Source of the DNA: Arcobacter sp.
GTDB taxonomy: Bacteria > Campylobacterota > Campylobacteria > Campylobacterales > Arcobacteraceae
Direction of reading: 5' to 3'
Assembly: GCA_016744485.1 (NCBI GenBank)
Contig: JADGEG010000081.1
Location: forward strand, 1 to 8,421
DNA: 8,421 bases
Shown here piece by piece: positions 1-6,621 of this stretch. Every line of letters starts with the position of its first letter. The stretch's first letter is position 1. The notes under the pieces are model-generated. The model was given only the letters and a program-made list of their open reading frames with translations, was not told the DNA's origin and ran no database searches. A program made the translations under genes and the position numbers.

Positions 1-2032
1 AATAGATATTTCTTTACAAAATAACAAAAAAGAATTTATTAATAATAAAAATATTAATAATTATGATTCTTTATTAGGAGAGGAAGTATTTTTATTAGAT
101 ATTGTTGAATCTGATAAATCTAAATTATTAGAAGAAACAAAACCTAGAAATACTAATAATCAAACAAGAAGTTCAAAACCTAGTGCATTTGGTAATAGAC
201 CACAGGGTTTAAAAAGAAAAAAAAGAAAAAAAAGATTTAAAAAAGATATTGAAGTTGAAGATATAAAGTTTGTAAGCATACCAGAAGATGTACGAGTTTA
301 TGAATTTGCACAAGCTTGTGGTAAATCAGCTTCTGAAGTTATTTCTGTTTTATTTGGTCTAGGTATGTTAGTTACTAAAAATGACTTTTTACAACAAGAT
401 GAATTAGAAATATTAGGAGAAGAATTTGATATTGAAGTTAGTGTAAAAGATGCTTTAGAAGAAGTAAATTATATTGAAGATTATAAAGAAGAAGAAACAA
501 ATGAAAAAAATCTAATTACAAGACCTCCTGTTGTAACAATAATGGGACATGTAGATCATGGTAAAACATCTTTATTAGACAAAATAAGATCAAGTAAAGT
601 AAGTGCTAGTGAGGCAGGTGGAATTACGCAACACATATCTGCTTATACAATACAACAAAATGATAAAGATATAACTTTCATTGATACTCCTGGACATGCA
701 GCTTTTAGTGCTATGAGAGCTAGAGGTGCACAAATAACAGATATTATAATTATAGTCGTAGCTGCTGATGATGGAGTAAAACCTCAAACTCTTGAAGTAA
801 TTGCTCATGCTAAAGCAAGTAAATGTCCTATAATTGTAGCGATTAATAAAATAGATAAAGAATCTGCAAATATAGATATGGTTAAATCACAAATGGCAGA
901 ACATGATATGACACCTGTTGACTGGGGTGGAGATGTAGAATTTATTGGAGTTTCTGCAATAAGCGGAGCTGGTATTGATGATTTATTAGAAAATATTTTA
1001 ATTCAATCTGAAATGTTAGAACTTCAAGCAGATCCTAGTGTAAAAGCAAAAGCAGTCGTTGTTGAATCTTTACTTGAAAAAGGAAGAGGGGTTGTTGCTA
1101 CTGTTATTGTTCAAAATGGTACATTAAGTGTTGGAGATAATATCGTTTGTGATACAACATATGGAAGAGTAAAAGCATTAAGTAATGACAGAGGTGAACA
1201 AGTTAAGAAGCTAAACTTATCTCAAGTTGGTAATGTGTTAGGGTTAAATATTGCACCTATGTCTGGATCTATTATGGTTGTTCAAGACAGTGAAAAAGAA
1301 GCAAAAGATATAGCAATAACTAGAGCTGAACATGCAAGAGCAAAAGAGTTATCAAAATCTACAAAAGTAACTTTAGAGGAAATGAGTGGTTTAATTGCTG
1401 AGGGTAAAATTAAACAATTACCTGTTATTATAAAAACAGATGTAAGCGGTTCATTAGAAGCTATTAAAGGTAGTTTAGAAAAAATTGCAAATGAAGAAGT
1501 AAAAGTTAAAGTTCTTCATGCAGGTGTTGGTGGAATTACTGAATCAGATCTAATCTTAGCTGGTGCATCTGATGGTTGTATCATCTTAGGTTTTAATGTA
1601 AGACCAACTGGTGCAGTTAAAAGTAAAGCAAAAGCAGATGGTATTACTATTAATACTTATACTATAATTTATGATTTAATAGATGATGTTAAAGATTCTA
1701 TATCTGGACTTATGAGTGCAAAAGTAAGAGAAGAAAATACAGGACAAGCTGAAGTTAGAGATACTTTTGTTGTACCAAAAATTGGTACAGTTGCAGGTTG
1801 TTTAGTTACCGATACTAAAGTTATTAGAGGTGGATTAGCTAGAATTATAAGAGATGGTGTAATTGTTTATACAGGTAAAATTTCTTCATTAAAAAGATTT
1901 AAAGATGATGTTAAAGAAGTGGCTAATGGTTATGAATGTGGTATTATGTTTGAAAAATTTAATGATATTAAAGTTGGTGATTTTATTGAAACATTTATTG
2001 AAATTCAAGAAAAAGTTCATATAGACGACTAA
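1..2032 (+). CDS. infB: Translation initiation factor IF2, 5' end missing
   Basis: IF2 is the cytoplasmic GTPase that brings fMet-tRNA to the 30S subunit and promotes 50S joining. The frame is open from base 2 with 676 codons visible, so the ATG at 365 is internal and the true start lies left of the window. Seen in order (numbered from base 2): an Asn/Lys-rich linker, a Lys/Arg block at 71-81, an IF2_N domain at about 91-141 (IPEDVRVYEFA...), then the G domain with G1 GHVDHGKTS (182-190), G2 GGITQH, G3 DTPGH (228-232), G4 NKID (282-285) and G5 SAIS. Next come beta-barrel domain II, the IF-2 domain III (LPVIIKTDVSGSLEAIKG) and a C2 barrel ending in KVHIDD. All GTPase motifs are intact. The gene is first in a tight operon; its TAA lies 2 bases before the rbfA ATG. 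Identification is secure. Confidence 0.98.
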   Translation, partial: IDISLQNNKKEFINNKNINNYDSLLGEEVFLLDIVESDKSKLLEETKPRNTNNQTRSSKPSAFGNRPQGLKRKKRKKRFKKDIEVEDIKFVSIPEDVRVYEFAQACGKSASEVISVLFGLGMLVTKNDFLQQDELEILGEEFDIEVSVKDALEEVNYIEDYKEEETNEKNLITRPPVVTIMGHVDHGKTSLLDKIRSSKVSASEAGGITQHISAYTIQQNDKDITFIDTPGHAAFSAMRARGAQITDIIIIVVAADDGVKPQTLEVIAHAKASKCPIIVAINKIDKESANIDMVKSQMAEHDMTPVDWGGDVEFIGVSAISGAGIDDLLENILIQSEMLELQADPSVKAKAVVVESLLEKGRGVVATVIVQNGTLSVGDNIVCDTTYGRVKALSNDRGEQVKKLNLSQVGNVLGLNIAPMSGSIMVVQDSEKEAKDIAITRAEHARAKELSKSTKVTLEEMSGLIAEGKIKQLPVIIKTDVSGSLEAIKGSLEKIANEEVKVKVLHAGVGGITESDLILAGASDGCIILGFNVRPTGAVKSKAKADGITINTYTIIYDLIDDVKDSISGLMSAKVREENTGQAEVRDTFVVPKIGTVAGCLVTDTKVIRGGLARIIRDGVIVYTGKISSLKRFKDDVKEVANGYECGIMFEKFNDIKVGDFIETFIEIQEKVHIDD

Positions 2033-2034
2033 AT

Positions 2035-2382
2035 ATGAAAAGTATTAACCTACAACGAACACAGTCATTGTTATTACAAATTATTCCTGAGGCTTTATCA
2101 ACCTTAAATGATAGTCGTATTAATTCTCTTGCAATCACGCATGTTAATTGTAAGAATGGTAAATATGATGCTAGTGTATATTTTGATTGTTCTGATTTTA
2201 ATAAGGAAGAAGAAAAACAAATCATTTCTTTATTAAATAAGGCAAATGGAAGAATCAAATCGTATATTTTATCAAGTACTAGTTGGTATAAATGTCCAAA
2301 TTTTATTTTTTTAAATGATGATAGTTTAGAAAAATCATTACACATAGAATCATTATTTAAACAAATAAAAAAGAAAGATTAA
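2035..2382 (+). CDS. rbfA: 30S ribosome-binding factor RbfA
   Basis: RbfA is a small KH-like protein that binds the immature 30S subunit and assists 16S rRNA 5'-end maturation, notably in the cold. The product is 115 residues, close to the usual 115-130. Family hallmarks seen are an N-terminal helix with QRTQSLLLQIIPEAL, the strand ITHVNCKNGKYDASVYF (about 39-56), the helix LLNKANGRIKSYI and the late P-x-(hydrophobic)-F-x-x-D segment (CPNFIFLNDD). The last is followed by a helix with SLFKQI and a basic KKKD tail. The ATG sits 2 bases after the infB stop with no recognisable Shine-Dalgarno site, so translation is probably coupled to infB. Similarity is to family pattern rather than to one diagnostic motif, but position between infB and rimP makes the call firm. 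Confidence 0.93.
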   Translation: MKSINLQRTQSLLLQIIPEALSTLNDSRINSLAITHVNCKNGKYDASVYFDCSDFNKEEEKQIISLLNKANGRIKSYILSSTSWYKCPNFIFLNDDSLEKSLHIESLFKQIKKKD

Positions 2383-2388
2383 TATTAA

Positions 2389-2817
2389 ATGAATTTAGAA
2401 GAATCAATTCAAATGACAGTAAATTCTTGTGGAGTAGAATTATATGATATTATTACAACAAAAGAGAATAATGTTGATATTTTTAGAGTATTAATAAGCT
2501 CACCTAATGGTATAACATTAAACCAATGCTCTAAGATATCAAAACTTTTATCTCCTATTTTAGATGTTGATGAACCAATGTATGGTAATTATAATCTTGA
2601 AGTAAGCTCACCTGGAATTGAGAGAAAATTAAGAAAAACTCAACATTATCAAGCTTCTATTGGTGAGAACATTAGTATAAAAGATTTTGATAAAAATATT
2701 ATAAAAGGTACATTAAAAAATGCAAATGAAAAGGAGATTATACTTAGTACAGAAGATACAGAACAAAAAATATCTTATAAAGATATATCATCTGCTCGTA
2801 CTTATTTTAATTGGTAA
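2389..2817 (+). CDS. rimP: Ribosome maturation factor RimP
   Basis: RimP binds free 30S subunits in the cytoplasm and is needed for their efficient assembly. The product is 142 residues, slightly shorter than the usual ~150. Seen are the N-terminal alpha/beta domain with CGVELYDI (about 14-21) and FRVLISSPNGITLNQCSKIS, the family signature VSSPGIERKL at the end of that domain, and a C-terminal SH3-like barrel (about 91-142) with ISIKDFDKNIIKGTLKN. The ATG is 6 bases after rbfA, again without a good Shine-Dalgarno site (only an A/G-rich AAGAAAGA further upstream), and the stop is 3 bases before ribD. In most bacteria rimP lies upstream of infB (rimP-nusA-infB). Here it follows rbfA, the arrangement known from Campylobacterota. 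Confidence 0.95.
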   Translation: MNLEESIQMTVNSCGVELYDIITTKENNVDIFRVLISSPNGITLNQCSKISKLLSPILDVDEPMYGNYNLEVSSPGIERKLRKTQHYQASIGENISIKDFDKNIIKGTLKNANEKEIILSTEDTEQKISYKDISSARTYFNW

Positions 2818-2820
2818 AAT

Positions 2821-3834
2821 ATGTTAGTTGATGATAATTTTTATATGAGTTTAGCTATTAGCGAAGCTTGGAAATATCAACTATTAACTTATCCAAATCC
2901 AGCTGTTGGTGCAGTTGTTCTTAAAAATGACGAATTATTATCTATTCAAGCTCATAAATGTGCTGGAGAAGCACATGCTGAAGTTCTTGCTTTAAAAGAG
3001 GCATATTTAAAAAAATATCCAAATGATTTATTAAGTAAAATAGTTGATGTATTTGAAATACATAATTATTTAGTATCAAATACTAAAGGTTTTTTTGAAG
3101 ACTGTACTATATATGTAAGTTTAGAACCTTGTAGCCACCTGGGTAAAACACCATCTTGTGCTAAATTATTAGAAAGTTTAAAAATAAAAAAACTTATTAT
3201 TTCTTGTAAAGATGATAGTAAAAAAGCATCAGGTGGAGCTGAAATACTACAAAATAAAGGTATAGAAGTAAAATACTCTTGTATGCAAAAAGAAGGATAT
3301 GAACTTTTATATCCTTTTTTACAATGGAGTAAAAAATCATTTGTTTTTTTTAAAATGGCTCAAACATTAAATGGTACAATAAATGGTGGTAAAATATCAA
3401 AAAAACAAACATTAAAATATGTACATTCTTTGCGAAGTAAAATAGATTTATTATGTATTGGTGGTAATACAGTAAGACAAGATAAGCCAATACTTGATAC
3501 AAGATATGTCCAAAATGGTATAAATCCAGATATTTTAATATATTCAAAACAAAAATCTTTTGATAAAAGTATTGCATTATTTAATGTTTTAAATAGAAAT
3601 GTTTGTATAAATGATAACTTAGATAAGTTAAATAATTCTAATTTTGTTATGATTGAAGGTGGATATAAATTATTAGAAATACTAAAAAATAAAATAGATT
3701 ATGTGATTTTACTAATTACTCCAGAAATGAAATTCGGTTTAAATTATATTTCAAAAATGAATTTGAATTTTAAAATTATTCATGAACATTATATAGTAGA
3801 TGATAAAATAGTTTTTTTAAAATTCATTCAATAA
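2821..3834 (+). CDS. ribD: Bifunctional riboflavin deaminase/reductase RibD
   Basis: RibD carries out two steps of riboflavin synthesis in the cytoplasm: deamination of the 2,5-diaminopyrimidine intermediate, then NADPH-dependent reduction of its ribosyl side chain. The product is 337 residues (E. coli ~367). The N-terminal deaminase half has NPAVGAVV (26-33), the zinc/catalytic HAE at 52-54 and the zinc cysteines in LEPCSHLGKTPSC (C104, C113). The C-terminal RibD_C reductase has KMAQTLNGTI, then R-x2-D-x4-G-x2-T-x3-D-x-P-x-L-x2-R (about 215-238) and a late IEGG (about 288-291) before a VILLITPE strand. HAE and PC are about 50 residues apart, roughly twice the usual distance, because of an insert at about 65-92 (see findings). 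The ATG starts 3 bases after rimP without a Shine-Dalgarno site, so the gene is probably read as the last member of the infB operon. Confidence 0.95.
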   Translation: MLVDDNFYMSLAISEAWKYQLLTYPNPAVGAVVLKNDELLSIQAHKCAGEAHAEVLALKEAYLKKYPNDLLSKIVDVFEIHNYLVSNTKGFFEDCTIYVSLEPCSHLGKTPSCAKLLESLKIKKLIISCKDDSKKASGGAEILQNKGIEVKYSCMQKEGYELLYPFLQWSKKSFVFFKMAQTLNGTINGGKISKKQTLKYVHSLRSKIDLLCIGGNTVRQDKPILDTRYVQNGINPDILIYSKQKSFDKSIALFNVLNRNVCINDNLDKLNNSNFVMIEGGYKLLEILKNKIDYVILLITPEMKFGLNYISKMNLNFKIIHEHYIVDDKIVFLKFIQ

Positions 3835-3860
3835 AACAATTTATTACATATAAATATATA

Positions 3861-3871
3861 TATACTATACT
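3861..3871 (+). promoter_or_regulatory. Possible -10 elements upstream of the exporter gene
   Basis: The 43-base gap after ribD is almost all A/T and contains two overlapping TATACT hexamers, at 3861-3866 and 3866-3871. Campylobacterota sigma-70 promoters usually have a TATAAT-like -10 and an A/T-periodic upstream region instead of a -35, which fits. Start sites would fall about 7 bases downstream, at roughly 3873 or 3878. In such AT-rich DNA chance matches are common, so this is a candidate only. Confidence 0.3.
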
Positions 3872-3877
3872 GTCGAG

Positions 3878-4768
3878 ATGAAAACAAATGAAAACAAAAT
3901 ATTTATCCTATTAATGATTTTAGCAATGGCAGGGTGGGGAGCATCTTGGGTTAATGCTAAGGTGTTAAGTGCTTACATAAATGAATATGAACTTATATTT
4001 TTTAGAAATATTTTTACTATTATTACTTTAATTCCAATTTTAGTTTTTACAAAAAAGTATTTTAAAATAAATTTACGAAGTTTTTTACTAGCTATAATAG
4101 CTTCTATAATTATGATTGCTTATATGAAGTACTATTTTTTAGGTACAAAATATGGAACAGCTTCTTTAGGTGGTGCATTTGTTACAACATTAATTCCTAT
4201 TAATACTTTTATTATTATGGCTATTTTTTTTAAGAAAAAAACTTCAAAAAAAGATTTTTTTGCTCTTAGCTTAGGAGTTATTGGAGTTTTAACTATGATA
4301 GATATTTGGAGTTTTAAAATAGAAGAAATTTTTGCCATTGAAAATCAATATTTTTTATATGCTTCTATTTTATGGGCAATGCTTACTATTACTAGTTCAA
4401 AAATAACAAATACATCTGCTTTAGTTTTTACTTTGTATATGTATATTATTACAACTATTATAGTGATTATATTTTTCTTAGATATAAACACTATAGATTA
4501 TTCTAAATTTGATAATATTTTTTGGCTAAATATTTTAAGTTTAGCTTTTATATCAACTACTTTTGCTACATCTATATATTTTATAGGAATTGAAAAATTA
4601 GGAGCAAAAGAAGTATCTACTTTTATATTTTTAGTTCCATTCTTTGCAATAGGATTTTCTATCATATTTTTAGATGAAGCTATAAATTATTCTATTATTA
4701 TAGGAACTATTTTAACTATCATCGCAGTTTCTATATTAAATAATGTTATGTATTTAAAAAAGAATTAA
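3878..4768 (+). CDS. EamA/DMT-family inner-membrane transporter
   Basis: This is a 296-residue integral membrane protein of the drug/metabolite transporter superfamily, which usually exports amino acids, metabolites or toxic compounds. The direction and substrate here are unknown. About ten hydrophobic segments can be counted, at roughly 8-25, 36-56, 67-86, 92-116, 124-144, 152-172, 180-200, 213-235, 241-262 and 268-288, which is the normal 5+5 EamA repeat. The first repeat shows GWGASWVNAK followed by ELIFFRN. The second shows GAKEVSTFIFLVPFFAIG followed by FLDEAI and IIIGTILTII, the typical helix 8-10 pattern. The start is the first ATG in frame; no Shine-Dalgarno site precedes it (the sequence reads GTCGAG directly before ATG). 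It lies 43 bases after ribD on the same strand, so it may be read with that operon, from its own promoter, or both. No clear terminator follows. Confidence 0.88.
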   Translation: MKTNENKIFILLMILAMAGWGASWVNAKVLSAYINEYELIFFRNIFTIITLIPILVFTKKYFKINLRSFLLAIIASIIMIAYMKYYFLGTKYGTASLGGAFVTTLIPINTFIIMAIFFKKKTSKKDFFALSLGVIGVLTMIDIWSFKIEEIFAIENQYFLYASILWAMLTITSSKITNTSALVFTLYMYIITTIIVIIFFLDINTIDYSKFDNIFWLNILSLAFISTTFATSIYFIGIEKLGAKEVSTFIFLVPFFAIGFSIIFLDEAINYSIIIGTILTIIAVSILNNVMYLKKN

Positions 4769-4770
4769 AG

Positions 4771-4950
4771 TTACGGTTCATATTTTGATAGTTTTTTTCT
4801 TATCTATGGTAAACTTCTATTATTATCTTTTGATAAATGAGCTAGTATTTCTCTTCTAATACCTCTTTTTTTAGTGTTTTTTTGCAACCATTTATAAATA
4901 AACCTTCTTTTGTCCCTATAGTATCGTAGTTGGCTTAATTTTTTAGGCAT
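4771..4950 (-). pseudogene. Basic short reading frame, possible decayed gene
   Basis: I do not recognise this. On the minus strand an ATG at 4950-4948 opens 48 codons (MPKKLSQLRYYRDKRR..., ending ...NNRSLP) to a TAG at 4806-4804. The same frame then continues for ten more plausible codons (IRKKLSKYEP) to a TAA at 4773-4771. The product is very rich in Lys/Arg, with a likely helical stretch (KWLQKNTKKRGIRREILAHL). No Shine-Dalgarno site precedes the ATG, and a stop lies only three codons upstream. Other frames just upstream also carry short coding-like fragments, such as YKALNYDNNTKKTSIKKLF. I infer the remnant of a longer gene damaged by frameshifts and a stop, perhaps for a nucleic-acid-binding protein given its charge. 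A short intact 48-residue gene or a chance frame are the alternatives. Confidence 0.3.
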
Positions 4951-5224
4951 CCATATTTTTTATGAAACCATTATTTTAAAAACAATTTCTTAATGCTAGT
5001 CTTCTTGGTATTATTATCATAATTTAAAGCCTTGTATAGATAATTTTATTTATTATATTTGAAGACTTCTTTGTGATTTTATATAAATATACATTTTAAG
5101 TTTGAACTGTTTTTGCTAAAAATATGCAAATAAAATATTTAGTGTAAAATACGAAAATTGATTAAAAAAACTCTTTTTATTTTATATATTTGTGTAAATC
5201 AAATAGTCTCTAAATACTAACATA
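4951..5224. other. AT-rich intergenic stretch without an intact gene
   Basis: This lies between the two convergent gene sets. Only short frames are found on either strand. A few on the minus strand look coding-like but are broken by stops within about 25 codons. No tRNA, strong hairpin, long direct repeat or inverted-repeat ends of a mobile element were seen. It may be decayed sequence continuous with the broken frame at 4771-4950, or simple spacer. Confidence 0.4.
5164..5205 (-). terminator. Weak terminator-like structure after the minus-strand operon
   Basis: Read on the minus strand, 20 bases after the stop of the 74-residue gene, there is a six-pair stem TATTTG/CAAATA with a 7-base loop (5205-5187). 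A run of seven T (5170-5164) lies about 16 bases further on, preceded by AAAAAGAG, which could itself pair weakly with the T run. The stem is almost all A/T and is not directly joined to the T run, so it is a poor match to an intrinsic terminator. Its location at the end of an operon is the main support. Confidence 0.22.
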
Positions 5225-5449
5225 TTATATTTTAAACTCGTGGTCAATTTCTTTAGCTTTTGTAAGTCCATTAAATGTTAAGATATTATTAAGTAATAAA
5301 TTATCATTTTTTAACTCCTTTAAATACTGTTTACCTTTTTTTAATGTAAATACTTTTGCTTCTTCTAAAGATATTAAAATATCATTTATATTTTCATTGT
5401 CTTTTTTTTTCAAAATAGCTAAAAGTAAGACTTTTTTTTCTATATCCAT
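5225..5449 (-). CDS. Small hypothetical protein, possible winged helix
   Basis: I do not recognise this family. The product is 74 residues with no signal peptide or membrane segment, so probably cytoplasmic. It is made of short predicted helices: about 3-15 (IEKKVLLLAIL), 20-32 (INDILISLEEAKV) and 36-49 (LKKGKQYLKELKND). A beta-like hairpin follows (NLLLNNILTFNGLT), then a final helix (KAKEIDHEFKI). Helices followed by a hydrophobic hairpin ending in G-L-T-x-x-x resemble small winged-helix domains, so a DNA-binding or regulatory role is possible, but this is inference from pattern only. It is the last gene of the minus-strand operon and overlaps the MFS gene by 10 bases. A well-spaced Shine-Dalgarno site supports the ATG. 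The gene carries an A8 run (codons 4-6) and an A9 run (codons 14-16). Confidence 0.7.
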   Translation of the reverse strand: MDIEKKVLLLAILKKKDNENINDILISLEEAKVFTLKKGKQYLKELKNDNLLLNNILTFNGLTKAKEIDHEFKI

Positions 5450-6621
5450 TTTTTAATCCTTGAGTAATAAAATGCTACTATAAAAAACATTAAAGCAATT
5501 ATAAGAGTAATACTTTGAAGTGATATATATGAAGCCATAATTCCAATAAATAGTGTTGTTAAAACATTACTTAACATAAAAATCATGTCATTATAAGAAA
5601 TAACTCTACCTAAATATTTTTTTTCAACTCTATCTTGTATAAGTGCATAAGTATATGACCAAAGTGTAGTTGTGGTAAATCCTGTTAAAAAAACAGCAAT
5701 TAATGAATAATAAAAATCAAATTGTAAAAAACTCCATAATATAATAGAAAAAGCTTGAAAAATAAAAATATACATTAAAGTATTTTTATTTATTTTATTG
5801 CTTATAAAAAATGGCCCAATCATTAAAGCAAAAGCTCTTGCAGCATTTGTAAGACCAATAGCTAAGGGAACTGCTATTATGTATTTATATTCATTCTTAG
5901 CTAAAAGTGTAACTAAAGTATCAAAAGCAGTTAATCCTACACTTGAATGTAATAAAATTAAATGAAAAATAATTTTATGATTTTTTATATAAATAAAACC
6001 ATTTTTGATCATAGAATATAGTTTTTCTTTTGTATGTATAATTTCTATTGTAAAATTAATATTATAAAAATAAATCAAAGCTATTAATAAAACCAAACTA
6101 TCTATGATGATAGCTATTTTAATACCATAAGCATTTACGATAATTCCACCAAGAGCCATACCAAAAGCATAAGCAAATGACCATATAATTGAGTGAATTT
6201 CATTTGCTTTTTGTAAGGCTTTACCTTTTATAATTTTTGGTAATAAAGACATCTCACTTGAGAAAAAAATTGAGGCACATGCCATTTTTATAAAAATAAA
6301 TATCATTAAAAGCCATATTTGTGAAGCATTATTTATACTTAAAAAAAGTAAAGTCATAAGTAATTCAAGACTTAATAAACTAATCATAAGATTTTTTATT
6401 TTAAATTTATCAATAATAGCACCAGAAATTGGAGCTAATACAATAGCAGGAATTAAGTGAATGGCAGTAACTACAGAAATAAGAAAAGCAGATGAATTAA
6501 ATTTTACAAGCATAGTATAAATTGCAACATTTGAAAACCATGCTCCAAAATATGCAATAAGTTGCAATATTGATAGTTTTCTAACTAAAGGATAATTTTT
6601 AAGAAGTTTATAATAAGTCAA
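5440..6621 (-). CDS. MFS transporter (MFS_3, EntS-like)
   Basis: This is a 393-residue inner-membrane protein with about twelve hydrophobic segments, the normal size and layout for the major facilitator superfamily. The first helix begins at about residue 16 (LSILQLIAYFGAWFSNVAIY). A degenerate motif A between helices 2 and 3, GAIIDKFKIK (67-76), keeps the G-x3-D-(K/R) core. The second half has PLAIGLTNAARAFALMIGP and a final pair of helices before a basic end (SRIKKWI). The pattern is closest to the MFS_3 group containing the enterobactin exporter EntS, so export of a small molecule is plausible, but the substrate is not readable. The start is TTG at 6621-6619: a stop lies three codons upstream in frame, and the next ATG would remove the first helix. 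It overlaps the oxidoreductase gene by 14 bases, with only a distant AGGA, so translation is probably coupled. Confidence 0.87.
   Translation of the reverse strand: MTYYKLLKNYPLVRKLSILQLIAYFGAWFSNVAIYTMLVKFNSSAFLISVVTAIHLIPAIVLAPISGAIIDKFKIKNLMISLLSLELLMTLLFLSINNASQIWLLMIFIFIKMACASIFFSSEMSLLPKIIKGKALQKANEIHSIIWSFAYAFGMALGGIIVNAYGIKIAIIIDSLVLLIALIYFYNINFTIEIIHTKEKLYSMIKNGFIYIKNHKIIFHLILLHSSVGLTAFDTLVTLLAKNEYKYIIAVPLAIGLTNAARAFALMIGPFFISNKINKNTLMYIFIFQAFSIILWSFLQFDFYYSLIAVFLTGFTTTTLWSYTYALIQDRVEKKYLGRVISYNDMIFMLSNVLTTLFIGIMASYISLQSITLIIALMFFIVAFYYSRIKKWI
5457..5461 (-). promoter_or_regulatory. Ribosome binding site of the small 74-residue gene
   Basis: AAGGA on the minus strand lies 7 bases before the ATG, inside the end of the MFS coding region. 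It is the best Shine-Dalgarno match seen in front of any gene in this window. It fixes the start of the small gene and argues that this short frame is really translated. Confidence 0.7.

Noticed and set aside
212..244. Lys/Arg-rich low-complexity block in infB as a repeat or frameshift sign
   Set aside because: The frame stays intact through it, and basic linkers before the IF2_N/G domain are normal in IF2.
365..367. ATG at 365 as the start of infB
   Set aside because: The same frame is open to the left edge and encodes an IF2_N domain that runs through this ATG, so it is an internal methionine.
590..808. Minus-strand open frame inside infB
   Set aside because: It lies wholly within the GTP-binding domain of infB and its translation has no protein-like pattern; a shadow frame.
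1995..2345. Minus-strand open frame of 116 codons opposite the end of infB and rbfA
   Set aside because: It covers the well-supported rbfA gene antisense and crosses the infB/rbfA junction; no motif or start signal supports it.
3350..3577. Minus-strand open frame inside ribD
   Set aside because: It is antisense to the conserved reductase domain, with a Tyr/Leu-rich product expected from AT-rich reverse reading.
3835..3877. Terminator or FMN-type riboswitch after ribD
   Set aside because: The gap is only 43 bases with no stem and no conserved riboswitch core.
4132..4338. Minus-strand open frame inside the EamA transporter
   Set aside because: It is antisense to membrane helices of a recognised gene; no supporting signal.
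5112..5130. Short inverted repeat TTTGC/GCAAA in the intergenic stretch
   Set aside because: Five pairs with a 9-base loop, no following T run and about 100 bases past the operon end; expected by chance here.
5143..5150. TGTAAAAT as a plus-strand extended -10
   Set aside because: No plus-strand gene follows it; the next genes are all on the minus strand.
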